Assembly (NCBI RefSeq): GCF_035046485.1
Contig: NC_085138.1
Span: 274,889,694 to 274,953,693 of the forward strand
Reading direction: 5' to 3'
Origin: Aedes albopictus
Lineage: Eukaryota; Arthropoda; Insecta; Diptera; Culicidae
Length of the DNA stretch: 64,000 bases
The translations under genes were made by a program, and so were the position numbers. Positions 11,890 to 22,484 of the stretch are shown in pieces. The notes under the pieces are model-generated. The model saw nothing but the letters and a program-made list of their open reading frames with translations. It had not been told where the DNA came from and searched no databases. Numbering within the stretch: the first letter of the stretch is position 1; the number at the start of each line of letters is the position of its first letter.

Positions 11890-12099
11890 CTATGCCGTCG
11901 TCTTCTTCTCGGTCTTCTTGGGCAGCAGAACGGCCTGAATGTTCGGCAGGACACCGCCCTGGGCGATGGTCACGCCGGACAGCAGTTTGTTCAGCTCTTC
12001 GTCGTTGCGGATGGCCAACTGCAGATGACGAGGGATGATTCTGGTTTTCTTGTTGTCACGGGCAGCGTTTCCCGCCAACTCGAGCACCTCCGCAGCCAG
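11890..12099 (-). pseudogene. Histone H2A, C-terminal half (captured fragment)
   Basis: Minus-strand translation gives [15 protein letters not shown], then [39 protein letters not shown] and a KKTEKKTTA tail before the stop. This is the H2A histone fold from the end of the long central helix onward, about 69 of roughly 124 residues. The N-terminal half is absent: homology stops sharply at 12099, where the codon before Leu reads His instead of the usual Tyr. The retained part is undamaged. It cannot encode a functional H2A but could give antisense RNA to H2A genes when transcribed from the plus strand. Confidence 0.95.
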
Positions 12100-12134
12100 G
12101 TGGAGTAGCAATTCACCAGAAGAGAACTGCAATC

Positions 12135-12646
12135 ATGGCGATTCCGTATTCAGTGCGTAAACTTTGCGCTAGCTATGATCCAGAACTGGATCTTGCAGAT
12201 GAGTACGGCGACATTTGCGCAGTTGAGAAAAATATTCAAGGGAGTCCTGCGTTGCTGATTTGTATTTTCATTTCGAAAGGTATATAGTCAACATGATCAT
12301 TCCGTTATTTTCCTCATAATACATTTTGCTTCTTTAACTAGACACCACAATCAAGCAGAAGAAGCTATTTTTGGCACGAAACTTGATTCTTCTTTTCAAT
12401 GACGAGGTGCCTATGGTCGTCACCGGTAACTTTGGGATCGACATATCCATGGAGGAAAACTTGGAATTCGTGGATTTCATGAAGAAGTATCTTCGGTTTG
12501 ATCTGGCGTCAGACCCTGCTCAAGCAACAACTGAAAGGGGATCATGCGAGGATCTGACATTTACGCGAAATGTGAAGTGTGAGACTAAGAGATGCTATTC
12601 GTACTTCCTCCACCACCGACCGATGCTGACACTATTTGAGTGTTAA
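12135..12646 (+). pseudogene. Helentron-type endonuclease C-terminal fragment, two exons
   Basis: An exon at 12135-12279 (MAIPYSVRKLCASYDPELDL..., ending ICIFISK) joins in frame to 12342-12646 across a 62-nt intron with GT...AG ends (12280-12341). The second exon contains VPMVVTGNFGIDIS, FMKKYLRFDLASDPAQATT and CEDLTFTRN. This matches the C-terminal part of an EEP endonuclease, with GNFGID in place of the usual GDFNID, so the catalytic Asp/Asn pair appears changed. Endonucleases of this type are encoded at the C-terminus of autonomous Helentrons. The larger Rep-helicase protein is missing. Splicing is predicted from sequence only. Confidence 0.65.
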
Positions 12647-12845
12647 ACAGGTAGTTTACCGGATAAGCTCTGATTAGCCAGTAATATTGATTTCACATTC
12701 CTCCAAACAGCCACACCAACCGACTTCAACCAACTTTCAGAGCATGTTCCATCAACCTTCATCGGCATCAAGATCCACGACATGACGATAAATCATTCTG
12801 CATGAACATCAAAATGTATAAATCATCATCTTCAATCCAACAAAC

Positions 12846-12861
12846 GGCCCTTTTCAGGGCC
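12846..12861 (+). promoter_or_regulatory. Canonical histone mRNA 3' stem-loop
   Basis: GGCCCTTTTCAGGGCC is a perfect histone stem-loop, preceded by CAAAC and followed by AC. AAGAGTT lies about 20 nt downstream as a candidate U7 site. It is on the plus strand, and no histone coding sequence precedes it, so the captured segment came from a second histone gene's 3' end. Confidence 0.85.
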
Positions 12862-13033
12862 ACAGACAATTTCCACTCAAGAGTTGATTTTCGAGTTCCT
12901 ATGGCATCCTTCACTACACTAACATCAAGGTCTATCAATAAACATCTACAATCAAACCAAAGGACCCCAAAACTTCGTATAAGAGTCTATCAAATTCAAT
13001 ACAGCATTCAATAGTCGAAACTAATGCATAAAC

Positions 13034-13079
13034 GGACGTTATTCAACGTCAGACTTGCGGTTGTATCTAGTATACAACC
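13034..13079 (+). repeat. Helentron subterminal inverted repeat and 3' hairpin, copy 1
   Basis: GGACGTTATTCAACGTC (13034-13050) is the exact complement of the element's first 17 bp. GGTTGTAT and ATACAACC, separated by CTAGT, form a hairpin at 13059-13079, nine bases before the terminal T-run. Rolling-circle elements use such a 3' hairpin as a termination signal. Confidence 0.85.
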
Positions 13080-13389
13080 CCTCCAACTTTTTCACTGAAA
13101 TGAAGAGTTATCTATTTTGCGCATTAAAATCTGCTATTTATCAGACATTTGTGAATTCCGGTTTTCAGTCATGTCATAAAATAAAACCATAAAATTATAA
13201 ATAGAACAAAAATATAAAAAGATAAAAATGTAGAAGAAATTGTATGGAACTGTTTTAAAGCTATTATTTAGCTTCTGACCAGTTTCACAGGCAGTACCTT
13301 AGCCAGTCTAAAATAAAACAGAAAACGACCTTACATATAGCAAAATCAGATAGATAGCTACTATCATCATCATATCATCATATATATAA

Positions 13390-13910
13390 TAGCCCTGTTT
13401 GTCTGTCCGGTGACTAGCCAACCATACGCAGCAAGCGGGGAAATTCTCACAAAAAATAAAATATTTCATGACCAACAATTGAAAAGGCCACAACAACATT
13501 TTGTAAACAAACATGTTTCTATCAACTTGAGGCCTTTTGAACTCCACCCATACACCTCACCACCATTAACAGATAGCGCAAACATCAAGCTTTCTGTTAA
13601 TGGTGGTGAGATGCGTGGGTGGATCCCAGAAGGTCCTAAGTCGACAGAAACGTGTTTGTTTACGCAATGTTGATGTGGCCTTTTCAATTGTTGGTCTTGA
13701 TTTGGCACTTCAATTCTTTTTTACTATCAGATGCAGTGAACAAAATCAGTGACAACCTTAGACAACCAGACACAGCATTTGATGAAAAAAATCACAGACA
13801 ACAGACGTTGAAATTTTTTATTTTTTTATATAGAAAAGAATCTGTCACTCTTAGGCAACCGAATGCAGCAGTTGCTGGAAATAACACAGGTAGCCCTGTT
13901 TGTCTGTCCG
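13390..13910. repeat. Inner hAT region: hairpin between 20-bp direct repeats
   Basis: TAGCCCTGTTTGTCTGTCCG occurs at 13390-13409 and 13891-13910. Between them, 13470-13696 is a strong inverted repeat with arms of about 105 bp, starting GACCAACAATTGAAAAGGCC and matching its complement at the far end. The direct repeats may be remnants of an internal duplication or of an older insertion. Confidence 0.7.
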
Positions 13911-14419
13911 ATGATTTCATCAAAGTTTTTCAGATGTAAATATAAGCTGCATTGAATTCACCAAATAAAAAAACTATTCTAAACGTAGAAAAATGTAATG
14001 TTTTAATTTTATTTTAAATCTACAAGCGTGAATGACACATGAACCGGTAATATTGAAAAAAAAAAAAACCCACGGGCGCTACTGCGTCCACAAATAAACT
14101 AGTGTATAGATAGTACTGATTTTTCCCTAATTCCTTCTTAAAAACTGAAGAAAAACAAGAAACCCTAATCTAACAAATTAAATTAAAAGCTAGTTATCCT
14201 AGTAATTATCCTGGATTTCAAGAAAGGTTTCATGTATGAAACATTTGTTTGTCATAGTACTTGGATTTAAATGTTTTCGTTTATTTCTATTGCATATTGG
14301 CTACACTAATGATGGGATTTCAATACTTCGGGAGGAATTTCCCAGTACCGAAAGTACCGGTACTAAGGCTCAGTCAGTACCGGTATTTTCGGTACCGGTA
14401 CTACATCACTAAGTAGAAC

Positions 14420-15667
14420 TTAAAATAATGCTACGATGCCATAGAAAACATGTCTGGCCTGGCTTTCAGATCTGAACCCGATCCATTCTGTTTAATGTTT
14501 CAAACCCCGAAACCAGATCATCTAAGGCTAAGCAACTGAAGCACTGAAAGATTTGAAGTATTAGGCACCACGTGCCGAGGAATGAATGATCAAGATAGTG
14601 AAAAAAAGTTCGAACATGTTACCTGTGAGACACCTGAGCACTCCCCAGAGTAATTTTCTTCACCGCATTAATGGGCGTTGGTATGGGTGGACAATTTCTC
14701 TCGTGGAGCATGGTTGATGAGTGCCATAATGACGGAAGGGCTTTCTGCCAAGGACCTTAAGCAGAGCTTGATGAAACTTTGTACGTTGATGATGGTGGCC
14801 AAACAGGGATATGATAAACTCTTAGCAACTTCGGCAGCAGCAGAGTCCGTGAATCTGAAAGTGCTGAAATCTTCTTGGCATTTGCATTCGCGAGTAGCTC
14901 GAAGAATACGCAAGATTCGATCACTTACGCAATCACAGGAGGTTGATAATCCCGAAAGCAAAGTTTCAGTAAGTCAGACCCCGGCCAGGCGTCCCGGAAA
15001 GCTGGGAAGGGGGCCATCCATGACGTCGATTATTTAAAAGGAAGTGAGTCAAAGAAAGTGTGACCCTTAATGTATGTATTGTGTATACGAAATAGCAAAA
15101 CAAATGGAGGTCTAACATTTCCAAAATAGTAATGGACATCATATTTGGATCACCCCAAAGCCCGACCCGTTCCGGGTTGAATAGATCAAGGGGTTGCCAC
15201 CCAGGAGCAGCAGCAGCAGCAGAAGAAGAAGAAAGGGGTTTGGTAATGCTAAGCCTAAAAATGGTAGGAGAGCTGATGCTAAGCAGATTCGTACAATCAT
15301 TTTTATATTTATCGTCTGCTTGCTATGCGGTGAAATAGCCGAGAGGTAAGGGATAAACCCCTCAATGAGTAGATCTGTGTAGGCAGGGTGTGTTAATTAA
15401 TAGTGGACCCCTAACCGTAGTGGACCCCTCACATTTGTTCCCAAGTTTCCTGCTCAAGTATGTTTCTCCCGTTGAACTTCCACCGGGAAGCGATGGCTCA
15501 TGTTCCTAGACAGTAGTTCCAGGTGGTGGCATTACGCCAAAAAGCGATAATTCGACTTTCTGAACAAATATGAAAATGTAAACAAGTTCGGGTTCCACTA
15601 TTGGTTAAATCTAAGGGATTCCTCTTTTGTCCCCGATTCAACATGGTTAGAGAATACGACATAATAG
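14420..15667. other. No gene recognised
   Basis: The 119-codon frame at 14678-15037 has no recognisable domain. A (CAG)n/(AAG)n tract lies at about 15210-15235. At 15327-15360 a TAGCCGAGAGGTAAGG stretch resembles a tRNA A-box, but no B-box follows. Short GTGGACCCCT repeats occur near 15403-15430. Confidence 0.4.
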
Positions 15668-16339
15668 ATGCTGGGTCATTAGGCCGAAGGTCATTAGGCC
15701 GAAGGCCATTAGGCCGAAGGTCATTAGGCAAAATGGTCATTAGGCCGAATGGTCATTAGGCCGAATGGTCATCAGGACGAATTGAAAGTTGCTTTTACTT
15801 TTTCCAACAATTTTTGCCAAAAACTAGTTTAATAATGAAACTAGAAAGAATAGCCTATGTTTCAAAGAAGGAAAAATTTATGAATTGAATATCAGCAATT
15901 TCAGCGCTAAAAACTATTTTAGCAATGATACTAGAAAGAACAGCCTATATTTAAAAGAAGGAAAAATTCATGGGTAAAATATCAGTAGATTCAGCATCAA
16001 TAAAGTATCTTCGTGCCTGTCACACGATACACACATGCAAAATGGTCATTTGCAGAGGAAGCTCTCAGTTAATAACTGTGAAAGTGTTCATAGAACACTA
16101 AGCTGAGAAGCAGGCTTTGTCTCAGTGGGGACGTAACGGCAAGAAGAAGACCCAATGACCATTCGGCCTGATGACCATTCGGCCTAATGACCATTCGGCC
16201 TAATGACCATTCGGCCTAATGACCATTCGGCCTAATGACCATTCGGCCTAATGACCATTCGGCCTAATGACCATTCGGCCTAATGACCTTCGGCCGAATG
16301 GCCTTCGGCCTAATGACCTTCGGCCGAATGGCCTGACAC
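15668..16339. mobile_element. Foldback-like element with minisatellite inverted termini
   Basis: Left terminus (to 15782) is a tandem array of GGTCATTAGGCCGAA units. The right terminus (16153-16334) is the same array inverted and longer. In both, the outermost three units are mostly 15-mers (ending GAA) and the inner ones 16-mers (ending GAAT), so the ends mirror each other. CGACATAATA flanks the element at 15658-15667 and 16340-16349, a candidate 9-10 bp target duplication. Drosophila FB elements have the same plan. The core holds a diverged tandem duplication (GAAACTAGAAAGAA and GATACTAGAAAGAA blocks) and a SINE fragment. Confidence 0.7.
16012..16149 (+). mobile_element. Feilai-type SINE, 5'-truncated
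   Basis: The 3' body contains ACACATGCAAAATGGTCATT, GAGGAAGCTCTCAGTTAAT, AACACTAAGCTGAGAAGCAGG and an AAGAAGAAGA tail. It matches the 3' part of the Feilai-like SINEs at 35.1-35.2 kb and, on the minus strand, 47.9 kb. The tRNA-like head with A and B boxes is missing. It sits inside the foldback-like element, abutting its right array. Confidence 0.75.
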
Positions 16340-16349
16340 CGACATAATA

Positions 16350-17624
16350 TAACCAATAGTGGACGCCAACAACCCAATAATGGACCACCGAGGGTTCCCT
16401 ATAGTATAATTGAAGCCGGGCTTGAATTGATTATTTTATGAGAAGTATAAGGTGTTTTGTATGGTTTTTGTGTGCAATCTGTAAGAAAGACATAGAATCT
16501 GTTGCGCAATCGTTGATAAAGACAATTCAATTAGGTTATCATATTGTTTTCACGATCAGAGCAGATACTAAGGGGTTCACTCTTGTTTAACATACCCCAC
16601 GAATCCAAGCCAATATTTTACTTACATGTGATTTGTCCGTCGGTTTGGTTTAAGCGATTGCTAGACATACTTTCAAGCGGTGGCGGCGGCATAGAAAGGA
16701 TGCAATTCGTACCGTAAACCGTGGTCAAATTGTTCAGCGGGGTGAAATTGATCACTCGCGTACTACATTGTAGTTCCATACTAGGAACTCTTAAGCGTCG
16801 TAATGATCTTAAACTTTTTACGTCATCTGATTCGTAGATGTCTAGAGATGAGTGTAGACTTTTAATATTTAGAAAAAAGTTAGTGTTGCCTTATTTTTTC
16901 AAGGAATTTGCAATGTATTTCTCGTTTAGTTGAAATCATTGCTGCTAAACAATCAATTGCTAATTGGGATTTTTAATTAAGAAAAATGTATTGTTTTTTT
17001 TTGAATTTATACGAAAGAGCACCTTTTTCTGAACCACTATGATTTTTTTCAGATTTTTAGAACTTTATTTTGGTACCTAAAATCGATTTCGAAGAGATTT
17101 TTCGAAATCACCTTTTGACAGCTGGGAAACTGCTTGACAGCTCCACCCAGTACAAAATGCTGCTAGGGGTGATTCGACAAATCGCTTCCATACAAATTTC
17201 AAATTGATTTTAAAATAGGTTCCCGGGCACCAAAATTCATGAAAATTTGGATTTCGGCTCAGTTTTGCATGCAGATTCAGAATATGGAAATATCTCAACA
17301 CCGCTAAAGAAGCCAATAGGACTTCCCGTGAATTCTCTGTTTTAACATTTTTGTGGAGCCTTGGTTGGGACGTTATGCAGCTCATCAAAATATGAATTTG
17401 TTATAAAAAGTTCATTTTTTGAAGAAAAGTCATTTATTGTAATAGCAATCACTTATTTAAAAGGAAATTGCCTACCTTCAGGCGTTTAAGGGGAAATTTC
17501 GAAATTAAATTTTTCATTTAAAGTACTAAATTCACTAGTTGTAAGATTTTAGACGCGTTATTCGGTTTTAGAAGAGCAAAATTAAGCGGTGAAGGAAATT
17601 TTCCTTTCCAACCGATGCTTAATT
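16350..17624. other. No gene recognised
   Basis: AT-rich, with no coding signal. A GGGGTGAAATTGATCA stretch near 16739 has an inverted partner, TGATCAATTTCGCCCC, near 18344. A large old inverted-repeat element may therefore span 16.74-18.36 kb, but I could not fix its ends. Confidence 0.35.
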
Positions 17625-18344
17625 GTATACTAGCGTGGGACACAAAAAGACATTTTACTCCTGTACACTTTTTGAGTTCCATTTTGGCCCCATATCAACT
17701 GTGCAAAATTTCAGCTCGATCGGAGAAACTATATTTTAGCGCCAGCCGTTTTAAGTTTTCATACGATTTACTATGAAGAAAATCACTTTTTCAAAGAAAA
17801 ATCGCCACAGGTTGCCCCTTAATCACTAAAAATAAATCGATGAATGATTTCTGTTGGAAATTTTACGAGGAAAAAACCCTCCGAAGACCCCAAAGCGATC
17901 TAAGGCACGTGTAAAAAGTTATTCACTGATAACTGAATGGCATGCCAACGCTGTTTAACATGTAAGGAATAACAATAAACAATAAAATCTGGTCATTTTA
18001 TCAATCGGGTAAGGCTTAATAACTTTTCCCACGAACGTCGCATCGCTTTGCGGTCTTCGAAAGTCTAATTCCTCGTGAAGTTATCTACAGAAATCATTCA
18101 ACGACTTATTTTTAGAGATCAATGGGTGACCTCAAGTGATTTTTCTTTGAAGAAGTAAATTTTCCCCATAGTAAATCGTATGGAAAACTAAGAATGGCGG
18201 GCGCTAAAATATAGTTTCTTTGATCGATCTGAAATTTTGCACAGTTGTTATGGGACCAAAATTGACAACAGGATATACAGGAGTTGGAGTTTTTCCATTT
18301 TTTATATTTTCCCATATAAACCGTGTACCAGGCTATTGTATACT
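17625..18344. repeat. Long inverted repeat (foldback), arms about 300 bp
   Basis: GTATAC near 17625 pairs with GTATAC near 18339. Inner pairs include GTGCAAAATTTCAG with CTGAAATTTTGCAC, ATATTTTAGCGCC with GGCGCTAAAATAT, and ATACGATTTACTATG with CATAGTAAATCGTAT. The centre is near 17980. A half-arm-like copy lies at 19.4-19.56 kb. It is related in motif and plan to 8955-9421. Confidence 0.7.
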
Positions 18345-19998
18345 GATCAATTTCGCCCCAAAGTGGCATTTCCAATATTTTGATATTTGAAATTATTTAA
18401 CTTAAAGTTTAAATATGTTGAACAAATTTCTGTCACATGATTCCATGGAGATCCACTGGGTACTGGTTTTACAGAAATTCTTTTGGCAATATTTGAACAG
18501 GCACTGATGTTATCCGCAAAAGTTGTTTTACGGCGAGACTGATGTGCAGCAATAATCATGTGATAGGGTAGAAATTTACTTCGACATATGCGCTTATTCC
18601 CGTCATATCAAATTGAAAATAACCAAGGATTAAATGAATTTCAGCATACAATGACTCATTGGATGGAAGCAAAGATATGTGGACTAGCAATAACCTGTCC
18701 CTATAGCACTGAAAATCTAAAAATGAAGCATAAATTCATGTTTAAATTTTACTTCCGACTGCACAATTTTTCTTTTCGTATGTATTCACTTATTAAACTG
18801 ATCTTACAACCCCACAAAAGCTCTGGCACTTCAAAGTTAGATTTTACTGCTGCAAAATACAGCAAAAGCAGCTCAATAATTGAAATAAATTGCTGTTTTT
18901 CGTAACCAGTCGGCTAATTGTAAACGAACAATAATCTTCGTCCCAAGGAAGATGCAGGCAAATGTGTGCGTGGATTTCCATACGAAACATCGTACATCTC
19001 CACCACAGAGAAGGATATCTTCGTTGCACTGTGACGGCATTTTATGATCTGGTGGGCAAAAATATTAACCGAAATATTTTGTTCGTTTTTATAAAGCTAC
19101 ATCCATCTCAATTTAAAAGCTTTCTGCTCGATAGTACTTTAAATATATTTATTTAATTTGGATTGCAATGTATTTGACCTACTTTTCGCATACACAATGA
19201 CGGCATGGTGTCTGTGACAAAAAAAAAATAAAAATAAAATCAGTATCGCTAAGTCACCCATCAAATGAAGCTAAAGGTCCCCTCTTTCAATTGAGGCTAA
19301 TTGCGAAATGTTCCCCCGATAGAACATTTCGCAAGTCTAGAACAATTTTATTTTCGTGATTTCTAGTATTCCAAAAAATAATCATTTTTTGGATACAAAG
19401 ATACAAACCTTATCACAAGAACTTTTTTGCTGTGAAGTGAAATATTTTCCATTGTAAATTTTATACAAACTTCAAACCACTTGCGCTAAAATGTAGCTTC
19501 ACCAAATCCGCTGAAATTTTGCACAGTTCACATAGGACTTAAAAGGAACCCGAAAACTGGACTTGAGCGAGAATTTGATGTTTGTCTCATACTAGTATAC
19601 ATACATCATGAGCGTGATTATTGTTGGAATACGATGTTACCAAGGGAAATTACGCCTAAAAATGAATACATTGTCAGAAAATACGCCTGCCGATATTGAA
19701 AGTATAGGCCTTTTCCACATGTTATGCTACAGCTGTGGTGCAGACTACCAGCACCAGCTGAAAGTAATGAAGCTAGCGGCTAGCGATAGAGTAGTCGGTA
19801 TAGAGTATATTATCGAGGCCAAACTTTTTCTCCACTCACCCCAGCTCATACCATGAATGGGCTTATTTATCTGGCTGGTCATCGGGAAGTTGGCTCTAGA
19901 GTGCGTTGTGAGGGTAGAGATAATTACGACATGACACACCGGTCGGTGATGGCGCTATGACGACATTGTCTTTGGAGAATAGATGAGCTACGTTTTTT
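18345..19998. other. No gene recognised; contains one orphan foldback arm
   Basis: Short open frames (18588-18905, 19608-19856) carry no recognisable domain. 19430-19530 resembles one arm of the 17.6-kb inverted repeat (GAAATTTTGCACAGTT). The stretch ends in the T-run at 19993-19998 that was the insertion site of Helentron copy 2. Confidence 0.4.
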
Positions 19999-20240
19999 GA
20001 CGTTGAATAACGTCCTTCGGCAACATATAGGGGTGTAACTTCAGAAAATCCAAAAATCGGCCGCGTCACGAAAAGTGGTCAGCTTTTGAACGCTAATAAC
20101 TCAGTCATTTATGAACGAATTTTAAAAATTTTAGCACCGATCAGACGCAAATATTTCCAGCAATTATGTCAATTAATAACAACTATTGATTTTCAACAGT
20201 AAACTATTGAAAATTTAGGAAAAGTGAACCCATGTTTTAT

Positions 20241-20424
20241 CCAGCCAATCACGTTCGAGCGCCAGTTTGCGGTTTCCCTCCGAGCACCGAGCAGTATAAA
20301 AGCTATTTCTTCTTCCCCTCTTCCTTCATTCGTTCCCGACCCCTCGAAGGGAACGCATCGAAGGAGAGCTAGTCAGTTTGCTCCGTTTGCGTTTTCCTTC
20401 AGTATTCGTTCGGCAGCCGTGTGC
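20241..20424 (+). promoter_or_regulatory. Captured histone-type promoter, copy 2
   Basis: CCAAT at 20245-20249 and TATAAAA at 20295-20301, identical to copy 1. Confidence 0.6.
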
Positions 20425-20549
20425 GATGGTTGTCGGCGGTTCGCGCCGTCGTGCGTGGCGCCGTCGGAGCCGCTAAAGGCTGGCTCGCTCGGGCCTGTTC
20501 ATCGCAACGCCACCAACACCACCGTTGCAAGTTCCCGGCTCCTACAAAC

Positions 20550-20565
20550 GGACCTTTTCAGGGCC
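20550..20565 (+). promoter_or_regulatory. Histone stem-loop with one mismatch, copy 2
   Basis: Same GGACCTTTTCAGGGCC as in copy 1, including the A/G mismatch. The mismatch therefore arose before the two copies separated. Confidence 0.75.
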
Positions 20566-21278
20566 ACCGAAATCGTTCTACGGAAGAGTTAACACGAATA
20601 TTTTAGATTTAGATTGTCGGACAGAATTAGCCTCATGTAAACGGCGGTAAATGTAGACGACGGAACAGTCAGCTTTATTACGTCAATGTCAATGTTGGCG
20701 TGGAAGTGTGTTTAGATTATGCTAATTTATTACCAATCGAATCCGACCACATCGCGGCCTATCTTGATGCATGCCTGAATCGCCCGAGAAATTCGTTTTC
20801 TTTTGATCGCAGTACGCAGTTGCGAGAAATGACAGTTCAAGTGGCACTGTTAGGAAGTTTCTGGCAGGAATCGGTCAAGAAATTTCTTAAGCGATGGGAG
20901 GTATGCACTTCAAACGGCTCGGAATCGCTCAAGTAATTTTCGTGCAGTGCAGAAATTTAACACAGCAAGCCCCATTTGATTTGACGTTTCGTTTCAGCTC
21001 CGTACCAGGATCCGGAGTAAAGCGACGCTTTATTATTTCTTGCCTGAATTTTCCACGCATCGAGATAGGCCAAGAAATTTCTCTCGATCGCCGTACTACC
21101 ACCCATAATCACGAAACTGGGCTTTAGCAGCCAAACGATACTCAGCAAAACTATCCGACAGAATGTTGTCACGAACTCCTCTATCGAACAATGTGTGGGC
21201 TAACTACCCAACCCACACGAACGAACGAACAAACCATGTCTCGAAACAACTCTCCAGCGGGGCGAATGGGATGTGGTC

Positions 21279-21292
21279 GTCCTGAAAAGGAC
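21279..21292 (-). promoter_or_regulatory. Histone stem-loop of the H2A fragment, copy 2
   Basis: Minus-strand GTCCTTTTCAGGAC, 50 nt beyond the H2A stop codon, identical to copy 1. Confidence 0.8.
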
Positions 21293-21340
21293 TGTTTTGT
21301 TTTGGTCGACACGCGAGGACGCGAGCGGAATGCTGCTAGC

Positions 21341-21550
21341 CTATGCCGTCGTCTTCTTCTCGGTCTTCTTGGGCAGCAGAACGGCCTGAATGTTCGGCAG
21401 GACACCGCCCTGGGCGATGGTCACGCCGGACAGCAGTTTGTTCAGCTCTTCGTCGTTGCGGATGGCCAACTGCAGATGACGAGGGATGATTCTGGTTTTC
21501 TTGTTGTCACGGGCAGCGTTTCCCGCCAACTCGAGCACCTCCGCAGCCAG
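21341..21550 (-). pseudogene. Histone H2A C-terminal half, copy 2
   Basis: Identical to the H2A fragment in copy 1: starts abruptly at [11 protein letters not shown], runs through the [16 protein letters not shown] segment and ends in KKTEKKTTA. It has the same breakpoint, so capture came before duplication. Confidence 0.95.
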
Positions 21551-21585
21551 GTGGAGTAGCAATTCACCAGAAGAGAACTGCAATC

Positions 21586-22097
21586 ATGGCGATTCCGTAT
21601 TCAGTGCGTAAACTTTGCGCTAGCTATGATCCAGAACTGGATCTTGCAGATGAGTACGGCGACATTTGCGCAGTTGAGAAAAATATTCAAGGGAGTCCTG
21701 CGTTGCTGATTTGTATTTTCATTTCGAAAGGTATATAGTCAACATGATCATTCCGTTATTTTCCTCATAATACATTTTGCTTCTTTAACTAGACACCACA
21801 ATCAAGCAGAAGAAGCTATTTTTGGCACGAAACTTGATTCTTCTTTTCAATGACGAGGTGCCTATGGTCGTCACCGGTAACTTTGGGATCGACATATCCA
21901 TGGAGGAAAACTTGGAATTCGTGGATTTCATGAAGAAGTATCTTCGGTTTGATCTGGCGTCAGACCCTGCTCAAGCAACAACTGAAAGGGGATCATGCGA
22001 GGATCTGACATTTACGCGAAATGTGAAGTGTGAGACTAAGAGATGCTATTCGTACTTCCTCCACCACCGACCGATGCTGACACTATTTGAGTGTTAA
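21586..22097 (+). pseudogene. Helentron-type endonuclease fragment, copy 2
   Basis: Same two-exon structure as copy 1 (exon 21586-21730, intron 21731-21792, exon 21793-22097), with GT...AG ends and the GNFGID substitution in the catalytic region. Confidence 0.65.
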
Positions 22098-22296
22098 ACA
22101 GGTAGTTTACCGGATAAGCTCTGATTAGCCAGTAATATTGATTTCACATTCCTCCAAACAGCCACACCAACCGACTTCAACCAACTTTCAGAGCATGTTC
22201 CATCAACCTTCATCGGCATCAAGATCCACGACATGACGATAAATCATTCTGCATGAACATCAAAATGTATAAATCATCATCTTCAATCCAACAAAC

Positions 22297-22312
22297 GGCC
22301 CTTTTCAGGGCC
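22297..22312 (+). promoter_or_regulatory. Canonical histone stem-loop, copy 2
   Basis: GGCCCTTTTCAGGGCC with downstream AAGAGTT, identical to copy 1. Confidence 0.85.
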
Positions 22313-22484
22313 ACAGACAATTTCCACTCAAGAGTTGATTTTCGAGTTCCTATGGCATCCTTCACTACACTAACATCAAGGTCTATCAATAAACATCTAC
22401 AATCAAACCAAAGGACCCCAAAACTTCGTATAAGAGTCTATCAAATTCAATACAGCATTCAATAGTCGAAACTAATGCATAAAC

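Larger units (their letters stand above)
10548..13089 (+). mobile_element. Helentron-like rolling-circle element, copy 1, carrying histone fragments
   Basis: The 2.54-kb unit starts GACGTTGAATAACGTCC right after a T-run (10541-10547) and ends in another T-run (13088-13092). The 17-bp start is repeated inverted not at the other tip but 38 bp inside it (13034-13050), the asymmetric inverted-repeat layout of Helentron/Helitron2 elements. An 8-bp-stem hairpin (13059-13079) lies just before the 3' end, and insertion is between T residues without a clear target duplication. It has no Rep or helicase, only an endonuclease fragment and captured histone sequence, so it is non-autonomous. The copy at 19,999 shows a constant offset of 9451 bp throughout. 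Confidence 0.85.
10447..14411. mobile_element. Non-autonomous hAT-type element containing a nested Helentron
   Basis: Ends begin TAGGAGTCGCAGTACCG (left) and, on the opposite strand, TAGTGATGTAGTACCGG (right). A perfect 8-bp duplication AGTAGAAC flanks it at 10439-10446 and 14412-14419. TAG-type tips plus 8-bp duplications are hallmarks of hAT transposons. Both ends are rich in the palindrome GTACCGGTAC. About 1.42 kb remains after subtracting the nested 2.54-kb Helentron. No transposase frame is visible, so it must be mobilised in trans. Confidence 0.75.

Noticed and set aside
11890..12132. Functional histone H2A gene on the minus strand
   Set aside because: Only the C-terminal half matches H2A; the first residues of the open frame ([11 protein letters not shown]) are unrelated, and the same fragment recurs in a second transposon copy.
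15320..15400. Second tRNA-like relic
   Set aside because: A TAGCCGAGAGGT A-box-like word is present but no B-box follows at the right distance.
15674..16334. CRISPR array
   Set aside because: Units are contiguous 15/16-mers without unique spacers, in a eukaryotic context, arranged as inverted termini.
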